Part shown: positions 1 through 14,772 of the stretch, piece after piece | Position numbering within the stretch: position 1 is the first letter of the stretch | Layout: every line of letters begins with the position of its first letter | Origin: Gonapodya prolifera JEL478 | Taxonomy: Eukaryota > Monoblepharomycota > Monoblepharidomycetes > Monoblepharidales > Gonapodyaceae | Assembly (NCBI GenBank): GCA_001574975.1 | Contig: KQ965764.1 | Span: forward strand, 285,256-349,255 | Direction of reading: 5' to 3' | Length of the DNA: 64,000 bases | Position numbers and translations under genes: made by a program | Notes under the pieces: model-generated | Told to the model about the DNA's origin: nothing | Seen by the model: the letters and a program-made list of their open reading frames with translations, nothing else | Databases searched by the model: none

Positions 1-144
1 TAAAAGGTGGAAGGTATATTGAATATCTAACGACAGGCACCTCATATCCACATACACACCAACCCTCACACCTCATTCCACCATGCATCATTCATTCACC
101 ACCACTCATAGTAATAAGTGGCTCTGCTGGCGTGCAGAAGGAAT

Positions 145-3175
<3,031 letters not shown>

Positions 3176-3621
3176 TGCTGCTGTACTATCAGATTCTCGA
3201 TGACGAATGTGGGTGTGCGGTGTATCTGTGGGGATATGAGTCAATGTCGCCTTTCGCTTTCACTTCACCCAAACCTGCCATCCAGCGACCAGCCCCCATC
3301 CCACACTCCGGCCCATCTCGCATGAATTATCCAATCTCATCATTCTCTCTCCCGGACCCATTCTTCCGGGTCCTTTTCGCAAGCAATATCCATCCATATC
3401 CCAAGCCATCTACCTCCATTGTTCGCCCAGTCCACTCTTCGGCAGCCTTCTCATCTTGTAGTTGCAGGGTCGCCCACGTTCTCAAGTTCGCCCACTCACG
3501 AGATGCAGGCGATCACTAGAATGCTCTCGATCGCGGTGTTGAGGAGACCCCTGTTTGGAAAGCCACGCCCGAATTGACCAGTGCCCTGTGCACAGCTTTG
3601 GTCAGTGCCAGAATTCCCATC
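3176..3621. promoter_or_regulatory. Divergent intergenic promoter, coronin/SYF2
   Basis: This 446-bp spacer lies between the divergent start codons of coronin and SYF2. No ORF in it looks coding. It presumably holds both promoters and 5' UTRs; no specific site was recognised. Confidence 0.5.
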
Positions 3622-5470
3622 ATGTCTGCCCCTCCACCCCCCGCAGAACCGGATTCCCACGATGACTCCCGCGCAGACGCTCCGCCGCCCGACCAGACTC
3701 ATGTGTCGCCCGCAGAATCAGACTCGGACATGGCGTCGGACTCGGAGCTTACAGATTTAAGGTCTCGTCTCAAAAAGTTCAAGAGTCTCAAGTCGAAAAT
3801 GGCAAGCGTCTTGCATGTCCTCCTCGCTCTTTTCGTGACTCCTCCTAACCTATTCTTCCCTCGCGCTTCCAAATACACTCTCAACCTCTGGCACAGGCAG
3901 TGTCCCAATCCCTCAATAGACGCGCAGTCCTCGCCGAAGACGCTGCGAAAAAGCAGGACCCTCGCGAGGAAGCTCGCAGGGAAAGGAAGCGAAAGGAGGC
4001 GGAGGAACTTGCCTCGGAAAAGGTGAAGTTCATCTCAAGCGGGTTCTGTGACAGGCTTTTATAGGACACGGGGTGCCTTTTGGTCGCTTATATGCGGGTG
4101 TGTGGTATGGCGAATGACTCGCTGAGAATATTACCCTTGCGTGTGGTCTTGGCATGGACTTCACGTGGTTTCACGTTGGTCACTCTCCACGTGTCAACTC
4201 AACCTGCCTCCCACCCGCTTCCTCCCATTGTTTCCCCCGGAACCACCCCCATACAGGCGGCAGAATCAGCAGGCCTGGACCCAGAACGCCTCCGCGACCT
4301 GCAGTATACCGCAGAGGACGTCGAGCGGTGGGACCGCAAGGTGAAGCGGAAGAAAGAGGGCGAGGACAAGGCTTTTGAAAGTATGTATGTCATGGAGTGA
4401 TATGGCTGTGCCGATGGGATGACGCCCGGGGTGGATTGAATCCGGTACGGGGTACGTGAAGTATCGAGGTCAAAAGGCAACGAAGATGGATTACGGGATG
4501 TGGAACCGAAGCAAGGAGACTAAGGGGTGGCTGTTACTTGATTGACGGAAGAAGGTGGTGGTGGTGGTGCTTTTACGGAACTTCGGTCCCTTGGAATGGA
4601 TCGGTTCTCTCAAAACGTCGCCGCCGCTGGATGGGGATGTGAGGAACGTCGTGCTCTTGGAGTGGATGGAGTTCACGAACCTCCGCCGCCGCTACGCACT
4701 AACATTTTGGCTGCGAATCGCGAATGAACGTTCTCCTAACCCCACTAACCCACCGCTCCCCTCATCTCACCCGCAGGCTTCAACTCCGCCGCCACAAAAT
4801 CCTACCGCCGCCTGGTCTCCCAGCTCAAGCCCGACCTCGGCGCCTACGCCGAGTCCCGCGCCAAGGCTGAGGCTCGCGGGGTGGAGTTTTACAGAGGCGC
4901 TGACGAGACGGACGCCATGGGAGAGACGACCACGGGCGAGGGAGTCGACAGGATGGTGAGGGGGGTCGAGGAATCGTGAGTAGCGAAGGCGTGGTGTCGG
5001 GTTGGTGTGTGGCTGAAGAATGACGGAGTGGATTGTGGATTGTTGATTGTGATGGACGGCGGAGGAGCGGAGGGGCTTCATTTCTTTCCCTTCATTCCTC
5101 GATGTACCCGTTGACCGTCCGTGTCTTCCTCCTTTACACCTCACACGCTCCCACAATCCCAACTCACCAGCCAAGACCGTCGCTCCAAATTCTCCCGGCG
5201 CCGGGCCCACCGCGACGACGACGATGTCACGTACATTAATGAAAGGAACGCCAGGTTCAACAAGAAGATCTCGAGGGCGTATGATAAGTACACCCAGGAG
5301 ATTAAGGTGGGTTGGGGAAGGCGGGTGGGGTTGGGGGGAAACGACGGATTGGCGCCGCGGTGTTGCAAATGCTCGCTTTTGTCGTCCTACCTGTCATGGT
5401 CCCACCGACTTCGGACTCACGCGCCGTGCTTCTTCGACAGGCCAACTTCGAAAGAGGGACAGCTCTGTGA
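3622..5470 (+). CDS. SYF2: Pre-mRNA-splicing factor SYF2
   Basis: SYF2 is a component of the Prp19/NineTeen-associated spliceosomal complex in the nucleus. The product starts [15 protein letters not shown] with an acidic low-complexity region, then a basic helical segment ([20 protein letters not shown]), a block [20 protein letters not shown], and [20 protein letters not shown]. The C-terminus is the family signature: [20 protein letters not shown], then [18 protein letters not shown], and after a last intron (AAG|gtgggt ... cgacag) ANFERGTAL and a TGA at 5468-5470. At least five exons are visible. The ending NFERGTAL matches the NxERGTA(V/L) tail of SYF2 orthologues. The start is the ATG at 3622; a GTG/TTG further upstream in the frame is not needed. 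Confidence 0.93.
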
Positions 5471-6560
5471 TTGTGCTATCGGCGTGGGATCGGAGGAAGA
5501 AGCCGATATGGCTGTGGAGTTGCAGGGGATGAGTGTTGTGGGGGCACGAGTCTCCCACGGCGGCGGTCCGTATATGGTGTGGGTGGGCGTGCTGGGGAGC
5601 AGGCGCTTTAAATTTTGATTTGGAATGTATACCATACGTTTTAATCGTCAATCTGCACGTAATGGAACTGATGAGCAAAATGGCTGATATTCGTGGTGGT
5701 CCCATGCTACTACTTTGTGCAAGCGAGCATGTCGTGGAGGTGACGATGTATTACGAGGATACAAAAACATATTCTTAAAAAGTGTGCTACTTGAGGGGAG
5801 ACACACTGGTAACCATATTTGTGTACCTGAGGCGAGAGGCCCCCGTTCTCTGCTCTTTATGAAGAACAGTGAACGGGGACCAAGAACTGAAAAAGTGACC
5901 TGTTCATCAAGATCAACTAAGGTAACTTACCCTTCTCCCCCTCTGGAACAAATAATTACTCACGACTCCTTCGGGCCCCTCGGGTCGTCGCGTAAACTTC
6001 TTCCTCCGTGTTCGTGTGTTTCACGCATGGAACCGCACTGGACTTGCCAACTCTGTGCACCAAAGCGAAGCTATTTCGCAGTCCGTGGGCGCCTCTACTT
6101 CCGTATCTGTTGTGAATTCCCGTCGCGAGCGGAGCATTGATGATGTTCCCGCGACCCTTGGAGTGTCACTGGAGGGCGCCCGCCCTCATCAGTTGGGTGG
6201 GTTATTGCGCATCCGTTGACAGGGTGGAAAGCGACACGCTGAGACAATCAAGGAAGAGGAAAGAGGAGAGACGAGCTCTGTTGTGGCGAGACTTGAGTCA
6301 GAACAAGATGCGAGTGCGAAAGCGGCCACGTGATTTTGAACCTGCCGACAGCCAGTTTTTCATCCGGGCGAGGCGTATTCCCCGGTAAAGCGGAAGCAAG
6401 AAACAAGCTGTGTACTATTTCCACCAGTGCTCTCTCATAGAAAGATAGTGAAATGGAGTACATCTCCTTGCGTTTGGACCCTTGATTGGTCGTCCTCCAC
6501 CTCCCTGACCACCTTAGGGCCGAGCGGTCTCACAGGATTCCGGTGCATTCGTGGTCCTTT
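5471..6560. other. Intergenic region, no gene seen
   Basis: About 1.1 kb between SYF2 and the oleate hydratase promoter. ORFs here are short, lack family motifs and splice-compatible neighbours, and the sequence is not repeated elsewhere in the window. I see nothing coding in it. Confidence 0.5.
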
Positions 6561-6625
6561 TGACTCACAACAATTTACTCCGGGTCGTCCGGTGCTTTTG
6601 TGACTCACACCGCCCATTTAAAAGG
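6561..6625 (+). promoter_or_regulatory. Putative oleate hydratase promoter: two TGACTCA sites and a TATA-like box
   Basis: Two identical TGACTCA heptamers lie at 6561-6567 and 6601-6607, spaced exactly 40 bp apart. They match the palindromic bZIP (Gcn4/AP-1) core. An A/T-rich TATA-like ATTTAAAAGG lies at 6616-6625, 57 bp before the oleate hydratase ATG at 6682. The arrangement of activator sites, TATA and start is what a regulated fungal promoter looks like. Factor identity is inference. Confidence 0.45.
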
Positions 6626-6681
6626 CACTCCACGCTCACACCTCATACATCAATCAAAGCTACTCACTCAACTGAAATCAC

Positions 6682-8806
6682 ATGACTGTTTCATATCAAG
6701 TCCCGCCAGTGCGCAACGACAGGAAGGCACACCTCATTGGTGGCGGCATAGCGTCGCTGTCCAGTGCTTACTACCTCATCAACTATGGCGGCTTTCAGGG
6801 GATGAACATCACCGTGTATGAAGATCTCAAAGTGTGGGGTAAGTTTGGCGCGAACGACGCCTCCAGGGGCGACGCTCTGAGCCCTCCCATCTGACCGCCT
6901 TTGCTTTGTAAGGCGGTGCTATGGAAGCTTCCGGGGACTCGAAGACAGGCGCGGCGTATATCATGCGCGGAGGCCGGATGTTTGACAAAGGTACGTTGCC
7001 CTTATCATCACCACCTCCTCGCGTACTCACAGAACGCACTCACTTTTCACACCATTATCAGAGGCTTACTCTGCACTCTACGACCTGCTTACCGGCGTCC
7101 CTTCCCTCGAAAAGCCCGGAAATTCTTGCGCGGACGACATCCGTGATTTCTCCGCGTACAAACCCACCGACTCCCACGCTCGCCTCATTGAGCCCGGCCC
7201 CGTCAAGATCGACGCCTCAAAGCTGGGCCTGAACCTTGCCGACAAGGCCTCCTTCGTGGAGTTCACCTTGCTCCCAGAGCACGTGCTCGACGGGAAGAAG
7301 ATCAACGAGTTCTTCACGCCAGAATTCTTCACGAGCAACTTCTGGTTCCTGATGCGGAGTACCTTTGCTTTCCAACCCTGGCACTCCCTCACGGAGTTCC
7401 GAAGGTACGTCATCGATGTGACGGGGGTGCATGTTATTTGCCTCCACATCGACCAACATTTTACTATTAGGTACTGCCTGCGCTTCATTCACGAGGTTCC
7501 GAAACTTTACAACATGAGCGGAGTCTGGCGCACCAAGTACAACCAATACGACTCCATCATCGCACCACTCATTGAATACCTCAAGGCTCATGGGGTTCAC
7601 TTCTTCAACGATACCAGGGTAAGTAATGAAGTGTTTCTTCTTCGATCCGACATGAAGCACATGGTATGATTGTTATCTCTGTTTCTCTTCAGGTCACAAA
7701 CCTCGATTTCACCGTGACAGAACCGGACCGTTGGGTCCACCGAATTGATCTGGTCCACGGAGGTGTTCCAACTTCAATTTCCGTCTCTCAAACCGACCTC
7801 GTCTTCACAACCCTCGGCTCGCTCACCTCGGCCTCCATCATCGGGGACACCCAACACGCTCCGAGACCAGCCTCGCAAGCCGACGTAGACAAGGACCCGA
7901 CGTGGGCCTTGTGGAAGGAAATTGCCAAGAAGCAGCCCGACTTTGGACGCCCCGAAGTCTTCATTGGGAACTACAAAAACGGAGCGTTCGAATCTTTTTC
8001 GCTTACGTTCGACAAAAACACGACCTTCTTTGACAAGTACATTGCGTGGAGCGAGAATCAGCCGGGAACGGGAGCGCTTGTCACGTTCAAGAAGTCGGCC
8101 TGGGGATTGAGTTTGGTCGTCCCACACCAGGTGAGAACTTTTGTACCATTTTGTGTTTGGTTGGTTCACTGAAATTGAACACCGTACTCATATCTTTCGA
8201 TAGCCGCATTTCGCAAACCAGCCAGAGACAGTCCAAGTCGCTTGGGCGTACGGTCTCTTCCCAGATGAGGTCGGCGAGTTCGTGAAGAAGCCCAGTGAGT
8301 TCAGTTGACATTCAATGCTACTGTTTCACTTTCTTCCAACATTCATGAATCAGTGAAAGAATGCACGGGAGAAGAACTCTTCCTCGAGCTTTGCAACCAT
8401 CTCGGATTTGCGGATGACTTTGACAAGATGAAAGTGAAAAAAGTTTTGTTGCTTGTGCATATCAGTCAGACCTATCTCACCGCCAATTTTTCGCCAGGTA
8501 AACGCAACGATAATTCCAAGCTTCCTCCCAACTACCATGGCACAATTCAACGTTCGTCGGCCCGGAGACCGCCCGCAAGTTGTCCCCAAGGACTCGCGCA
8601 ACTTTGCCTTCCTGGGGCAGTTTGTTGAACAACCCGAAGACGTGGTTTTCACGGTCGAGTACTCCGTTCGCTGCGCCCAAATCGCAACATTCACACTGTG
8701 CGCGGACAAGAGCGGCAAGCCCCCACGCGAGGTCACGCCGATCTATAGGGGATGGTTGGACCCGATGGTGATGGCGAGGGCGACCAAGGTAATGATATTG
8801 GGATAA
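6682..8806 (+). CDS. Oleate hydratase (MCRA family, FAD-dependent)
   Basis: Oleate hydratases add water across the cis-9 double bond of unsaturated fatty acids, giving 10-hydroxy fatty acids. They need FAD. After MTVSYQVPPVRNDRKAH comes the dinucleotide fold LIGGGIASLSSAYYLI, then GAMEASGDSKTGAAYIMRGG followed by RMFD (the FAD-lid loop). Family blocks follow: FWFLMRSTFAFQPWHSLTEF, YNQYDSIIAPLIEYLKAHGV, DLVFTTLGSLTSASIIGDT, NFAFLGQFVEQPEDVVFTVE and YSVRCAQ. At least five introns interrupt it, so this is a resident eukaryotic gene, not bacterial contamination. Bacterial HFam2-type enzymes read RGGRE at the lid loop; here the Glu position is Met, as I recall for the monomeric Rhodococcus type. 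The end at 8804-8806 assumes no further exon. Confidence 0.9.
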
Positions 8807-9596
8807 GCTTGACTCCTTCTTTCTTGGACATTCATTGGATTTGTAGAATTAATGTAGTTTTTACGTAAATAATCAAGTGTACGCGAGTGAAGAAAAAGTA
8901 AGAGCTGTAACTTCACGTCGCAAACCCGCTCCCCTTCACCTCGTCAATCAACCTGATGATCGCAAGCGCGTTGCCTCTCAGCTTTTTCGTGTCGTGCAAC
9001 ACGCTCACATCTCTCCTCACAGGAGCACTCAAGCCTAAGGTTGCAGCACCCGACACTTCACCCGACAACATCCTGCGACGAAAGTGGAGGCCAGCTCCAC
9101 TGAATTCCTCCGCCTGCTGCATCACTCGGTTTTGAGGAAACGGGAACGTTCGGGCTCCAAGTCACCCGCCCGCACCATACGTCATCCACAGGGGATCAGT
9201 AAGTCGGCGGTTGAACAGCAACGTCATGGTGCGGAGAGAAATTGAAGAGGTAACAAAATGACGGCACGGGGGTTGGCAGAGGGAGGAGTGGAGGTGCAGG
9301 TGAAGGGCGATAAATTGTTATGAGGTATAAGACTGGAAGGGTGCAAAATCGGCGCAGCACGGTGCGACTGCCACGCACCTAATGAAGGCTCGGCATGGCT
9401 GGGCCGTCTTCTTCTGAGCTAGACATTCCCCTTGGAGCGAGCAAAATCGGACCAATTGAACCATTCACTTCACGACAACTTCGAGAGACCGTGTCATGTG
9501 GCATTCGCAGACGGTCAAAACACAAATAATGATTGCATGGCTTGACCAAAGCACCACTCCCCGCGTCTCCGGCATTGTATTTCATTACACCGCACG
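8807..9596. other. Intergenic region, one weak small ORF
   Basis: 790 bp between the oleate hydratase and the 5-phosphatase. A minus-strand ORF at 8913-9122 encodes about 69 residues (MQQAEEFSGAGLHFRRRM ... IIRLIDEVKGSGFAT), which has protein-like composition, but I could not join it to an upstream exon without a stop. I do not call it a gene. Nothing else is recognisable. Confidence 0.35.
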
Positions 9597-11543
9597 ATGA
9601 GCTCAGCGGCAACGCTTCCCCCGACGAAGCTCACTCTTCTTTCTGGGACGTTCAACGTTGGGCGATTCGGCGTGCATGCTCCTCCCTCAGCGTCGGAGCT
9701 CAAGCCCTGGCTTGAAAACTCTCCATCCGCGTCTGCATCGCAGCTTGATCCCCAAGCAGACCGCAAGATTCCCCCGCCTGACCTGGTCGTGCTCGCGTTT
9801 CAGGAGCTGATCCACCCAGTCAAGTCGCTGACACCGTCCGGTTGGGGTGGGGCTTCCGTGAAGGCACCACCGACAGCAACTTCGGCCCAAGGTAACCCCT
9901 GGAGTACATGTCCTCACTTTGATCCCCTTTTGCGACTGGTGTGGCTACCCGCGATCGTCCAGGCCCTTGAAGAGCTTTACCCCGACCAGGACGCCGAATC
10001 TGACGAGTTTGCATACATACCAATATTTGCAAAGAGGTTGGCGAGCATTGGGTTTGTGGCACTCAGGAGACGAAATGCTGGCAAAGGTGTACCAGTCCCG
10101 ACCATTGTCGCGAGTGGAGCAGTGTCATCCGGGGTCGGAGGGGTTCTTGCAAACAAGGTGAGTGAGTTGGATCGTAAACAAACATAGGTATACTCCTGCA
10201 CAATTTTACAACAGGGTGCTGTTTCCTTTGTTCTTTCCTACGACTTGCTCCCCGACACCCCCGGCGATACTGCCACCTTGTGCTTCATCACCGCACACCT
10301 CAACGCGCTCGGTGGGGCACGCAACCGACGCTGGAGAAACGAGGAGGTCCGCTTCATTGAAGCGAGCATGATGCTTTGGCCTGAAGACACCAGGGCGGTC
10401 GACGATAAACATGCCAAACCACCTGTACTGGGACAAGCATGGAAGGCTCTGGTGGCGTGGCTGAGCGCTGGGGGGAGCACTAAGAATGGCGCCCAAAGGA
10501 GAAGAAGTAGAGAGCAAGGGTCGCAACACTCCTTGCATGAGTTTTCTACTCCGGAAGTCAGCCCGGGGACGTCTGGATCGTCCGCGCCTTCGCATCCTTC
10601 CCTTCATGATATGATTTTCTTTCTCGGAGATCTCAACTACAGACTCACGGGTCTTGCAGGGCGCGACAAATCGGATCAAACACGTGAAGCAATGTCGCGA
10701 GTCGCTCGGGGAGACATACACGACCTGATTGCACAGCATGACGAACTTTGCGCGGAACGGAGGTTGGGAGGGGCTTTGCAAACGTGGGAAGAAGGTGACA
10801 TTGGGTTTCCCCCGACTTATCGGTTTAAAGTGAAAGGTACACGTTTGGATAATGGGCCTGAAGAAGACGGCGATGAGTCAGGAGACGAGGCGGTCAGCAC
10901 AGGACTAGTAAAAGGAGCCGCCGCACTTCCGCAGAGCGACCCACAAGACCACACCATGTCGCCAGACAACAGTGCTGCGACACCCCCGCAATCCCCGCAC
11001 TCTCGCGGTGACACACCATCTCGCACCGTGGCAGTCTCCAACGTCTTGTCTCTTTATAATCCGAAGCGGGTTCCCGCATACACAGACAGGGTTCTTTGGC
11101 GGCAGAACGCTTCTGTGCCCTCGACGGCATCGCGGTTGCTTCTTTACACGGCCGCGATGGGGGTAGAGCTTTCTGATCACAAGCCTGTTGCCGCTTGGTT
11201 CGAAGTTGACTTGGCGGCTCTCGTGACTGAGGAGACTGGGGCGGCGAGAGAAATGGACGAGCGTTACCAAACAGCATTGGATGAGTCCGTCACAGAACCA
11301 CTCATTTCAAACTCTGCAAACTTTATGCCCGTCCGTCGCCATCTGGGGAGTCATCGTCCTGCCCCGCGTGGAGTCGTGCTTGGAAGTGCTGCGGCTCTTT
11401 TGACGAGAGCGTTTAAGTACACTTTTGTTTACATTGCAGCTGTGACGGCTGTCGCGGCCATGACGTGGTATTGGGGACTGACGGGTGCAATTTCAACTAC
11501 TATCGTTGTCGCAATCGCACTCAAATCCTACGGAACATTCTGA
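9597..11543 (+). CDS. INP54: Inositol polyphosphate 5-phosphatase, tail-anchored
   Basis: It removes the 5-phosphate from phosphoinositides such as PI(4,5)P2. Two exons (9597-10157 and 10215-11543, in-frame join at AAG|GGT) give 629 residues. Catalytic motifs are in family order: TFNVG near the N-terminus, LAFQEL (the F-Q-E Mg-binding motif), ITAHLNALGGARNRR, FFLGDLNYRL, VPAYTDRVLW and LSDHKPVAAWF. A low-complexity acidic/Ser insert lies between the GDLNYR and PAYTDR motifs. The last 45 residues hold two hydrophobic stretches (YTFVYIAAVTAVAAMTWYW and TTIVVAIAL) right before the stop. That fits a C-terminal membrane anchor like the ER-anchored yeast Inp54. The symbol is given for this resemblance; orthology was not tested. 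Confidence 0.88.
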
Positions 11544-11669
11544 TATCCAAGAGAACTTGTCGGCTGAAAATGCAATTCATCATATCATCTCTGTACAGTA
11601 TAACGTATATGCAAGAACTATCAATTATTGATTTCCCACAACACCACCATTGTTCGACGTAGACTATCA

Positions 11670-14613
11670 CTATCTTGAAGATCCCTGTTGTTGCTGTTGC
11701 ATCTGATTCTGCAACATTACCAACTGCTGGATCTGCTGTGGTGTAAGCGTTACGCCGGGAACTCCAATCCCAGGTGGCATACCAGGGGCTGAGGCTCCTG
11801 GCCGCCCAGCAAGTCGGGGATCTGATGATGCCCCTTGCGCAGCGCCCCATCTAGACTTCCGCGGATCTTGTGCTGTGGCTCCGCTAGCGACAGTTTGAGG
11901 AGTTCCATTGGACGTTTCCGTGACGTCCACAAACTTCTTCAGTGCAGGATCCCAACGACGACCCAATTTGGTTACTGTACTACTCCCACTACCATTCATC
12001 GCGACACCAGCGCTTTGTGACGGACCTTGTGAAGACGGCTGCGAAGACCTGTTCGACCCACTCCCCAGCGAGCTTCCACCACGCAATCCAGAACCTCGCC
12101 CACTTCCTCTGTAGCTGTCTCTATCCCTTCCGGAAGTTCGGTCCCTTCCACTCCGGTACGAGTCTCTCCGAGGACTTCGACTACGGCTGCGCGAACGGCT
12201 GCTTGAACTTGAGCGTCTGGGGGAGCGACTGCGACTCCTTGATCGGCTTCTACCCCTCCGAGGCGCTCTAGAGCTGCTTGTAGAGCCACCGCGAGAGAAC
12301 GTACCACCTCCACGCAAAGAGTTTCGTGGATCCCGAGGATCTCGCGCGCGTTGCACTGAAGGACCACCTCCCATCCCGGGGATTGAGGAATCAGCAATAG
12401 GTAATCCCAGTCCGGGCAAGCCAGGCAATGCATCGTCATCTAATAAGCAACGATAGCTTGTAAACTTTGAAGTCGGAGTCCATTAGAGCCACCGAACGTA
12501 CCATCATCGTCACCAGTGAGTCCCAATCCTCCAACTGCCATTCCCGACATCCCCACACCACCCATCATAGCAGCTACCGCCTTTCCCACCTCTCCTTCTT
12601 CGCCTCCCCCAGCCATGTACAGCGCAACTTGCTCCAATCCATCCTTAAGTCTTTTCCAATCGTCGCGTCCGACCGAATACCGATCGTGCAAAGTCTCGCC
12701 TGGTCGATTACGGGTCCAAAATCTTGTAGTATGATCATTAGATGCTGTTGAAAGGAGGTGACCCAAAGGATGATAATCAAGAGACCAAATGTTTGATTCG
12801 TGTGCGTACTCCACAGTTCCTTCAGGAATGTCGGCACTAATTGTGGAAGAACTTAAGCGAGCAGTCTCTGACTCTACACAACGAGCAACTCACCCAACTT
12901 GCCAAAACATCATCTCACCATTTGCTCCACCGCTGGAGAATAGCGTCTCGTGAATTGGATGCCAAGCAACAGCTGCGACACATTGATTCAGTTTTTACGC
13001 TGCAGTAAACCACGCCTTCGGCACACATACCATTGGCCTCTTTCTTATGTCCCTTAAAACTTTGGACTTCTCTCATCGTTCTCACATCGAACAGACGGAG
13101 CAATCCATCTCGGGATGCCGTGACAAGCCAAAGGCCATTGCGGTTCCATTTTACCTGACCGATAGTATTTTTGTGACCGTGCCTACGCGCAAAGAAGATG
13201 CATCAGAAGACTGGAGGGAATTTTCAGGGGTTAAACCCACAGTGTAGAAAGCGATTTTCCAGTCCTGGGGTCCCACATCTTGACCAGGTTATCCTTGGAC
13301 CCGCTGACAATCAAGCCCCGGTGAGGGTGCCAGTCAGCACACTTGACATCCCATCCATGCCCGGTAAGGGTTCTCTCCTCTGTCGCGGTAGCGAAGTCCC
13401 AGAGTTTCAGTGTCCCATCATCTGATGCGGTAACAAACTTTGAGTCCGTCGGAGCAAAGCTGAAATTTGAGGCTTGAAGGTGAGTATATCGTCGCCAAAG
13501 TATGACATCCAGGAACACACCTCAAGTCCCTGACGCATTCTTTGTGAGCAACGAAAACCTTGAGGTTAGAGAGACTTTGTTGCCAGTATTTTACATATCC
13601 GTGATCGTCGGCCGACACAAGGAACTGGTCCGATCTTGTCCATGTCATGCACCGAATCTAAAATTTCACTGTAAGCTTAAGGCGGGGGAATCACGCCGCA
13701 GGCATGATAACAAAATCTCAATTTTGGAACTCACCGCGGAGTCGTGTGCTTGTTGAATCGTCTCGAAATTGAATGTCATCCCGTTCCAAAGTGTAAATTC
13801 TCCAGAATGTGCTCCTGTAACAAGGCGACGGGCGTCTGGCGTCCACCGAACAACATTGACGGGGCAGCGGTTCTTGTTTATACTGGTATGGACAAATTTG
13901 GAGGTTACAGAGGTCGAAGGGTTGTGACGCATCGCTGGCGGTGGAGGAACCTGAAAAATGCAGCATTCTAGTTTCAGTGTACATACTGAGCCCAATCCGG
14001 CATTCTAAGGGCGCCAAAGAGCAACCCCTCTAAGCGAGATGATACTCTGGTTGACTGTTCATGAAGTGCCTTTGTCAACTCACGCTAATTATAAAATTTG
14101 GGTCCGGCTCGACAGCGTCCAGGTCCCTCCACGACCTCTGCCAGTACCTCTGCTCAAGATATCGTATAACAGGAGAGTTGTAGTCAACCGTTCGGCGCTG
14201 AATGGCCTTACGGACCTTCTTGGCTAGACGATTACAATGTACGTGCAATCGCGAGTTTCAACACGGAAATAGAGCTCACTTGGATCTATAGGTCCGCCTG
14301 CCATAGCATCTCTTCCCGTTTGGTGCTGCTGCATATTACGCATGGGAAGTGATAGGAACGATGGAAGAGGAGCAGTTGAATGTGACGGCAATGAGGGAGC
14401 GTTGCCTGGTGTTGGGATGCCAGAGAATGCTGTAGGAATCTTCATGCCTGGAGGCGGCGCGGGAATCGGCCCTCCAGGAAACGGAAACATTGGCATCCCG
14501 GGTGGTGGAAGACCACCAGACGTCGCCATTCCCGAAAAAGAGGGAGGGAAAGATGGGACAGGAGTGGGCGGCGTCGCACCGACTGCCTTGAGCAGTGGTG
14601 GATTGGCCGTCAT
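11670..14613 (-). CDS. PFS2: Polyadenylation factor Pfs2/WDR33 with C-terminal RS domain
   Basis: Pfs2/WDR33 is the WD40 subunit of the cleavage and polyadenylation factor that reads the poly(A) signal. A Pro/Gly-rich N-terminus ([16 protein letters not shown]) precedes the conserved [20 protein letters not shown] segment. The WD40 propeller follows: [111 protein letters not shown] and [20 protein letters not shown]. These match WDR33 blade by blade. After the propeller comes a long RS/RG tail (about 12,110-12,330: [11 protein letters not shown] blocks, then [12 protein letters not shown]), a KWD-like segment and a poly-Q end. The ATG at 14613 (MTANPP) is preferred over an upstream non-ATG codon. 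The identity is very secure. Confidence 0.95.
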
Positions 14614-14772
14614 TGTGATGCAAAGTGTTTCGGGGATTGGCACCGACGTTCTGCACCTTCCCTGTCGATCTCTCGATTGAAAGTGAAAGGAAATGTAGTT
14701 TATGCTGCTAAATAGTTGCGGTATATGTCAAAATTTAAATGCAAGTATAAATATGTATGTTGGAGTCATGAA

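Noticed and set aside
8913-9122. Minus-strand ORF of about 69 residues with protein-like composition
   Set aside because: No phase-compatible upstream exon or known motif; the nearest upstream frame ends in a stop before any donor.
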